A DNA stretch of 10,717 bases from Oscillospiraceae bacterium (lineage in GTDB: Bacteria > Bacillota > Clostridia > UMGS1810), in NCBI GenBank assembly GCA_022769845.1, contig JALEIO010000159.1:1-10717 (forward strand). The letters run 5' to 3'. The translations under genes and the position numbers were made by a program. The notes beneath the pieces were generated by a model, which did not search any database, had not been told where the DNA came from, and was given only the letters and a program-made list of their open reading frames with translations. Positions 8,277 to 10,717 of this stretch are shown piece by piece (the first letter of the stretch is position 1; the number at the start of each line of letters is the position of its first letter).

Positions 8277-8300
8277 ATATTTCACTCCTTTTAAAGTAAT

Positions 8301-8333
8301 TTTATATAGTTTTATTAAATATAACTATCACAA
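8301..8333 (-). promoter_or_regulatory. Possible weak promoter of the FAD oxidoreductase gene
   Basis: On the minus strand TTGTGA (complement of 8328-8333) could be a -35 and TATATA (complement of 8303-8308) a -10, separated by 19 nt; TATAAA at 8301-8306 would give 21 nt. The long spacer suggests a promoter that needs an activator. The -35 candidate lies inside the left arm of the inverted repeat at 8325-8335, which fits control by the divergent AraC-type regulator. This is a tentative reading in very AT-rich DNA. Confidence 0.35.
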
Positions 8334-8373
8334 ATTAAACTTAATTATTGCACAAAAGATACATTTGTGATAG
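8325..8373. repeat. Perfect 11-bp inverted repeat, probable regulator operator pair
   Basis: CTATCACAAAT at 8325-8335 is the exact reverse complement of ATTTGTGATAG at 8363-8373, with 27 nt between the arms and about 38 bp between arm centres. Each divergent gene therefore has the same element ATTTGTGATAG reading towards it, ending 48 nt before the oxidoreductase ATG and 35 nt before the regulator ATG. The right arm covers the extended -10 of the regulator promoter and the left arm lies near the oxidoreductase -35. The arrangement fits two monomer or dimer sites for the AraC-type protein, repressing its own gene and activating the other. That role is inferred. Confidence 0.65.
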
Positions 8374-8376
8374 AAT
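8348..8376 (+). promoter_or_regulatory. Promoter of the PocR/AraC regulator gene
   Basis: A -35 box TTGCAC (8348-8353) is separated by 17 nt from a -10 box TAGAAT (8371-8376) carrying the extended TGA (8368-8370). Transcription would begin near 8383, giving a leader of about 26 nt with GAGGTGG (8397-8403) before ATG 8409. The -10 region is embedded in the right arm of the inverted repeat, so autorepression is a natural expectation. A second TATAAT at 8382-8387 has no -35 at proper spacing. Confidence 0.6.
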
Positions 8377-8408
8377 TTAAATATAATAAGCAATTTGAGG
8401 TGGCATAT

Positions 8409-9260
8409 ATGCAACTTAATGATATTTTGGAATATTTATCCGAAAACGGCAAACTTATGCTTAATATGCACGACGTTACGGGAATTTTATCTTCAAAACC
8501 TTTTGATATTGAGCGAAAATTCAGAATGCATACTTTAAAATTCTGCGACATTGCAAAAAGCACAAGCGCGGGGTATATGCTGTGCACCTCGTGTAAAAAA
8601 ACTGTATGCAAAATGGCGTTGCGTTGCGGCAAGCCGCTTTTCGGCACTTGCCCGTACGGTCTTTTTGAGCTTGTTTACCCCATAAAAATTGACGAAAAAG
8701 TTGAATGTATACTTTTTGTAGGAAATCAAACAGATAACCCCAAAAATGCTTTGCAAAAGTCAAAAAGCGCGTGCGAAAAGACAAAAGTAAATTTTAAGGA
8801 TATATCGAAGGAATTTAAAAATATAAATACTGCCAATACCGATTTTATGCTTGAAACCGCCGAATTAATCAGCGAATTTATTTATCTTTTATATTATAAA
8901 AACAAACAAACCATAAATTACAAAGGGCATTGCCACAGAATTGTCGAAGAATTAAAACACCGCGCTGACGAGCATTACGACTGTGCGCTGACGCTTAAAA
9001 AAATGTCGGAATTGTATTTTATGAACGAAAAATATTTGGGCAGACTTTTTTTAAAACAAACAGGTCAAACGTTTCACTCATACATAAATATGCGCCGCTT
9101 GAACGCTGCGGCGGACCTTCTTGAAAACACCGACCGAAGCGTGATTGACATTTCATTGGAATGTGGTTTTAACAGTATATCATATTTTAATCGGATATTT
9201 TTGAAAAAATACGGAAAAACACCTGCCCAATACCGCAAATACACGGCAAAGAGCAGGTAA
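8409..9260 (+). CDS. AraC-family transcriptional regulator with PocR sensory domain
   Basis: A 283-residue cytoplasmic regulator. Residues about 5-160 match a PocR sensory domain, a PAS-like module predicted to sense small organic (hydrocarbon-derived) ligands. Its hallmark cysteines are C59, C62, C67, C73 and C81, with C46 nearby, followed by the CPYGLFELVYPI block (81-92) and a VGNQ turn. The C-terminal AraC-type domain has two helix-turn-helix units: about 195-220 (LTLKKMSELYFMNEKYLGRL) and about 244-276, ending in the family signature GFNSISYFNRIFLKKYGKTP with PAQYRK. The start is ATG at 8409, preceded at 5 nt by GAGGTGG. The longer frame from GTG 8367 would begin inside the promoter and inverted repeat and has no ribosome binding site. 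Probable target: the divergent oxidoreductase and itself. The ligand is unknown. Confidence 0.9.
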   Translation: MQLNDILEYLSENGKLMLNMHDVTGILSSKPFDIERKFRMHTLKFCDIAKSTSAGYMLCTSCKKTVCKMALRCGKPLFGTCPYGLFELVYPIKIDEKVECILFVGNQTDNPKNALQKSKSACEKTKVNFKDISKEFKNINTANTDFMLETAELISEFIYLLYYKNKQTINYKGHCHRIVEELKHRADEHYDCALTLKKMSELYFMNEKYLGRLFLKQTGQTFHSYINMRRLNAAADLLENTDRSVIDISLECGFNSISYFNRIFLKKYGKTPAQYRKYTAKSR

Positions 9261-9263
9261 AAC

Positions 9264-10028
9264 CTATTTTATATTATACATTCTTTTTGCGTTGCAGCTT
9301 GTGATATATGCAATTTCTTCCATCGTAGTGCCACGAAGCTCGGCAAGCTTTGCCGCGGTATATTTTAGGTTGAGCGACGAATTTCTTTTTCCTCTGTTCG
9401 GTTCGGGAGAAAGATACGGACAATCGGTTTCAATCAAAATTCTGTCGTCCGGCACTATTTTTGCCGCTTCGGCAACATTTTTTGCGTTTTTGAAGGTAAC
9501 AGTTCCCGAAAAAGAAATGTAAAAGCCCATTTTAAGAGCAATTTCGGCAGTTTCACAGCTTCCCGAAAAGCAGTGCAGAACTCCTGTTTTAACCGACGAT
9601 TTTTGCAAAATATCAAGAGTGTCCTTCGTGGAGTCGCGCATATGAATTGCAACGGGCAAATCAAGCTTTTCGGCAAGTTGCAGCTGCCGTTCAAACCAAT
9701 ACATCTGCGTATCTTTCGGTGTGTTGTTTTGGTGATAGTCAAGCCCGATTTCACCTATTGCAACCACTTTTTTATTTTCCCTGCAAAGTTTTTCGAGCTT
9801 TAAAATATCATCCTCGCCTATGCCGTCAACATCTTCGGGATAAAACCCTAATGCGGCATAAACAAAGTCATATTTTTCGCATAAATCAAGGCATTTTTGT
9901 GATGTTTCAAGATTTGTGCCTATATTTACCACATAGTCAATTCCGTTTTGTTTAAATGAATCTAAAAGAGCTGCGCGGTCTGCGTCAAATCGTTCATCGT
10001 CATAATGTGCGTGTGAATCAAAAAACAT
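9264..10028 (-). CDS. tatD: TatD family metal-dependent hydrolase / DNase
   Basis: A 254-residue TIM-barrel metalloenzyme (YabD/YcfH type), whose family members have 3'-5' DNase activity and are linked to DNA repair and quality control. All the expected metal ligands are visible: HxH at H6/H8 (FFDSHAHYDD), Glu93 in GEIGLDY, His129 in VAIHMRD, His152 in LHCFSG and Asp202 in ETDCPYLSP. Length is normal. The block usually written GxHPH is GFYPED here (61-66), a minor variant outside the metal site. The ATG at 10028 follows AGGAG (complement of 10035-10039) at 6 nt, 13 nt after the metG stop; metG-tatD is a conserved Firmicutes pair. It ends with TAG, the only TAG stop in the window, 3 bases from the convergent regulator stop. 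Confidence 0.94.
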   Translation of the reverse strand: MFFDSHAHYDDERFDADRAALLDSFKQNGIDYVVNIGTNLETSQKCLDLCEKYDFVYAALGFYPEDVDGIGEDDILKLEKLCRENKKVVAIGEIGLDYHQNNTPKDTQMYWFERQLQLAEKLDLPVAIHMRDSTKDTLDILQKSSVKTGVLHCFSGSCETAEIALKMGFYISFSGTVTFKNAKNVAEAAKIVPDDRILIETDCPYLSPEPNRGKRNSSLNLKYTAAKLAELRGTTMEEIAYITSCNAKRMYNIK

Positions 10029-10041
10029 TCCAATCTCCTGT

Positions 10042-10533
10042 TTACTGTACTTTTGAGCCGTCGCTTAAATCCTTATCGGGCGCTACAAGCGAAAGATTTC
10101 CGTTTTCGTCCGCGGCGGCAAGAATCATGCCCTGCGACAAAACTCCGCGAAGCTTTACCGGTTTTAAATTTGTAACGACAACAACTTTTTTTCCGACCAT
10201 ATCCTCGGGCGAATAATACTTTGCAATTCCCGAAACAATCTGGCGTACCTCATCTCCTATTTTAATCTGTGAAACAAGCAGTTTGTCTGCGCCTTCAACG
10301 CGTTTGCACTCTAAAACCTTTCCTACTTTAAGATTTATTTTTGCAAAATCGTTGATTGAAATTTCAGCCGGAGCGTCCTCCTTATTGCTGTCAGATTTTT
10401 TTTCTTCTTTTTTAGCTTTCTTCTGTGCCTCGGCAACCTCTTTTTCAATTTCTTCAAGCTTTTTTGCCTCATCTATCCTTGCAAAAAGCGGCGAAGCATT
10501 TTTGGTTACCGTTCCTGATTTGATATAACCGAA
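10042..10533 (-). pseudogene. metG: metG 3' portion (C-terminal tRNA-binding domain), separated by in-frame stop
   Basis: This 163-codon stretch, in the same frame as the upstream metG part, begins FGYIKSGTVTKNASPLFARI, the usual end of the MetRS core. A Lys/Glu-rich linker (about residues 22-57) follows, then an EMAP/Trbp111-like tRNA-binding domain with INDFAKINLKVGKVLE, VEGADKLLVSQI, RQIVSGIAKYYSPEDMVGK, VVVVTNLKPVKLRGV and SQGMILAA. This domain dimerises MetRS and adds tRNA affinity. It follows the TAA at 10534-10536 and has no ATG, GTG or TTG start or ribosome binding site near its beginning, so it should not be made on its own unless by readthrough or unusual reinitiation. The domain itself is intact and ends at TAA 10042-10044, 13 nt before tatD. 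Confidence 0.85.
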
Positions 10534-10717
10534 TTAGACCAGCGTATCAAACGTATTGAATTCAGAATTTATCTGTGAACGAATACTTTCTGAAGTTTCG
10601 GGCATAAAGGGCTTAAGCAAAACGCCGAGAAAACGTATGCCCTCGAGAAGATTATACAAAACCTCCTGAAGTCTTGCAAAATTATTTACATCCTTTGCAA
10701 GCGCCCACGGGGTGGTT
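10534..10717 (-). CDS. metG: Methionyl-tRNA synthetase, partial at window edge and ended by premature in-frame TAA
   Basis: Sixty codons of the end of the anticodon-binding helical domain are visible, entering from the right edge and ending at TAA 10534-10536. Recognisable MetRS blocks are TTPWALAKD, the helix FARLQEVLYNLLEGIRFLGV, and LLKPFMPETSESI. MetRS charges initiator and elongator tRNA-Met. Full-length Clostridia/Bacillus enzymes continue for about 110 residues beyond the core into a tRNA-binding domain, which here lies just past the stop in the same frame. A truncated core can be active (a shortened E. coli MetRS works as a monomer), but this stop falls before the PLFxRID peptide that normally packs back on the core. 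Either the gene is damaged or the assembly has a one-base error. The gene pairs with tatD downstream. Confidence 0.85.
   Translation of the reverse strand, partial: TTPWALAKDVNNFARLQEVLYNLLEGIRFLGVLLKPFMPETSESIRSQINSEFNTFDTLV

Noticed and set aside
8277..8285. GTG start at 8285 for the oxidoreductase
   Set aside because: It overlaps the AAGGAG site that serves the ATG at 8276, and the normal Rossmann-fold N-terminus starts at MKKYDLIVIGGG.
8367..8408. Upstream GTG start for the PocR/AraC regulator
   Set aside because: The GTG lies within the inverted repeat and promoter -10 region and lacks a ribosome binding site; ATG 8409 has GAGGTGG at 5 nt.
8345..8647. Minus-strand open frame of 100 codons across the regulator start
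   Set aside because: Overlaps the conserved PocR coding region and the divergent promoter; no start signals and no recognisable domain.
10042..10536. A separate stand-alone tRNA-binding protein (Trbp111/CsaA type) downstream of metG
   Set aside because: No ATG, GTG or TTG near the start of the frame and no ribosome binding site; the sequence before the domain is the ordinary end of the MetRS core, so it is a disrupted metG rather than a natural split.
2050..10536. Stop-codon reassignment as an explanation for the TAA in metG
   Set aside because: TAA ends hpt, tilS, dnaB, rplI, gdpP, the oxidoreductase and the regulator at family-typical lengths, while TGA and TAG also end genes here, so all three act as stops.

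Overview
The window looks like chromosomal DNA of a low-GC Clostridia (Firmicutes) bacterium, probably an anaerobic or gut-type lineage. The evidence is the AT-rich coding sequence, strong AGGAGG-type ribosome binding sites, ATG, GTG and TTG starts, and Firmicutes gene order. All assignments come from reading motifs and synteny by eye; no database search was possible. There are no tRNA or rRNA genes, CRISPR arrays, insertion sequences or prophage genes.

Positions 1-6943, minus strand: a tightly packed seven-gene transcription unit reading right to left. The order is a DUF2232/YybS-like membrane protein, gdpP (c-di-AMP phosphodiesterase), rplI (ribosomal protein L9), dnaB (replicative helicase), tilS (tRNA-Ile lysidine synthetase), hpt (hypoxanthine phosphoribosyltransferase), and the first nine codons of a probable ftsH cut by the window edge. 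A very good promoter (TTGCGT, 17 nt, TGG-TATAAT) lies just upstream of the first gene and corrects its start to 6884. Gaps between genes run from a 4-base overlap to 46 nt, so co-transcription is likely. The unit joins two blocks familiar from Firmicutes, yybS-gdpP-rplI-dnaB and tilS-hpt-ftsH.

Positions 6965-8409: a minus-strand FAD-dependent oxidoreductase with its own rho-independent terminator, transcribed divergently from a plus-strand regulator with an N-terminal PocR sensory domain and a C-terminal AraC DNA-binding domain. The shared intergenic region holds a perfect 11-bp inverted repeat. Its right arm overlaps the extended -10 of the regulator promoter and its left arm sits near the -35 region of the oxidoreductase. 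This looks like a self-contained ligand-responsive switch and is the main accessory element here.

Positions 9264-10717, minus strand: metG-tatD, a conserved Firmicutes pair. The visible 3' part of metG (methionyl-tRNA synthetase) carries an in-frame TAA at 10534-10536. It separates the catalytic/anticodon-binding core from the C-terminal tRNA-binding domain, although homology continues in the same frame on both sides. This is either a real truncation or a single-base error in the assembly. TatD ends 3 bases from the convergent regulator gene.
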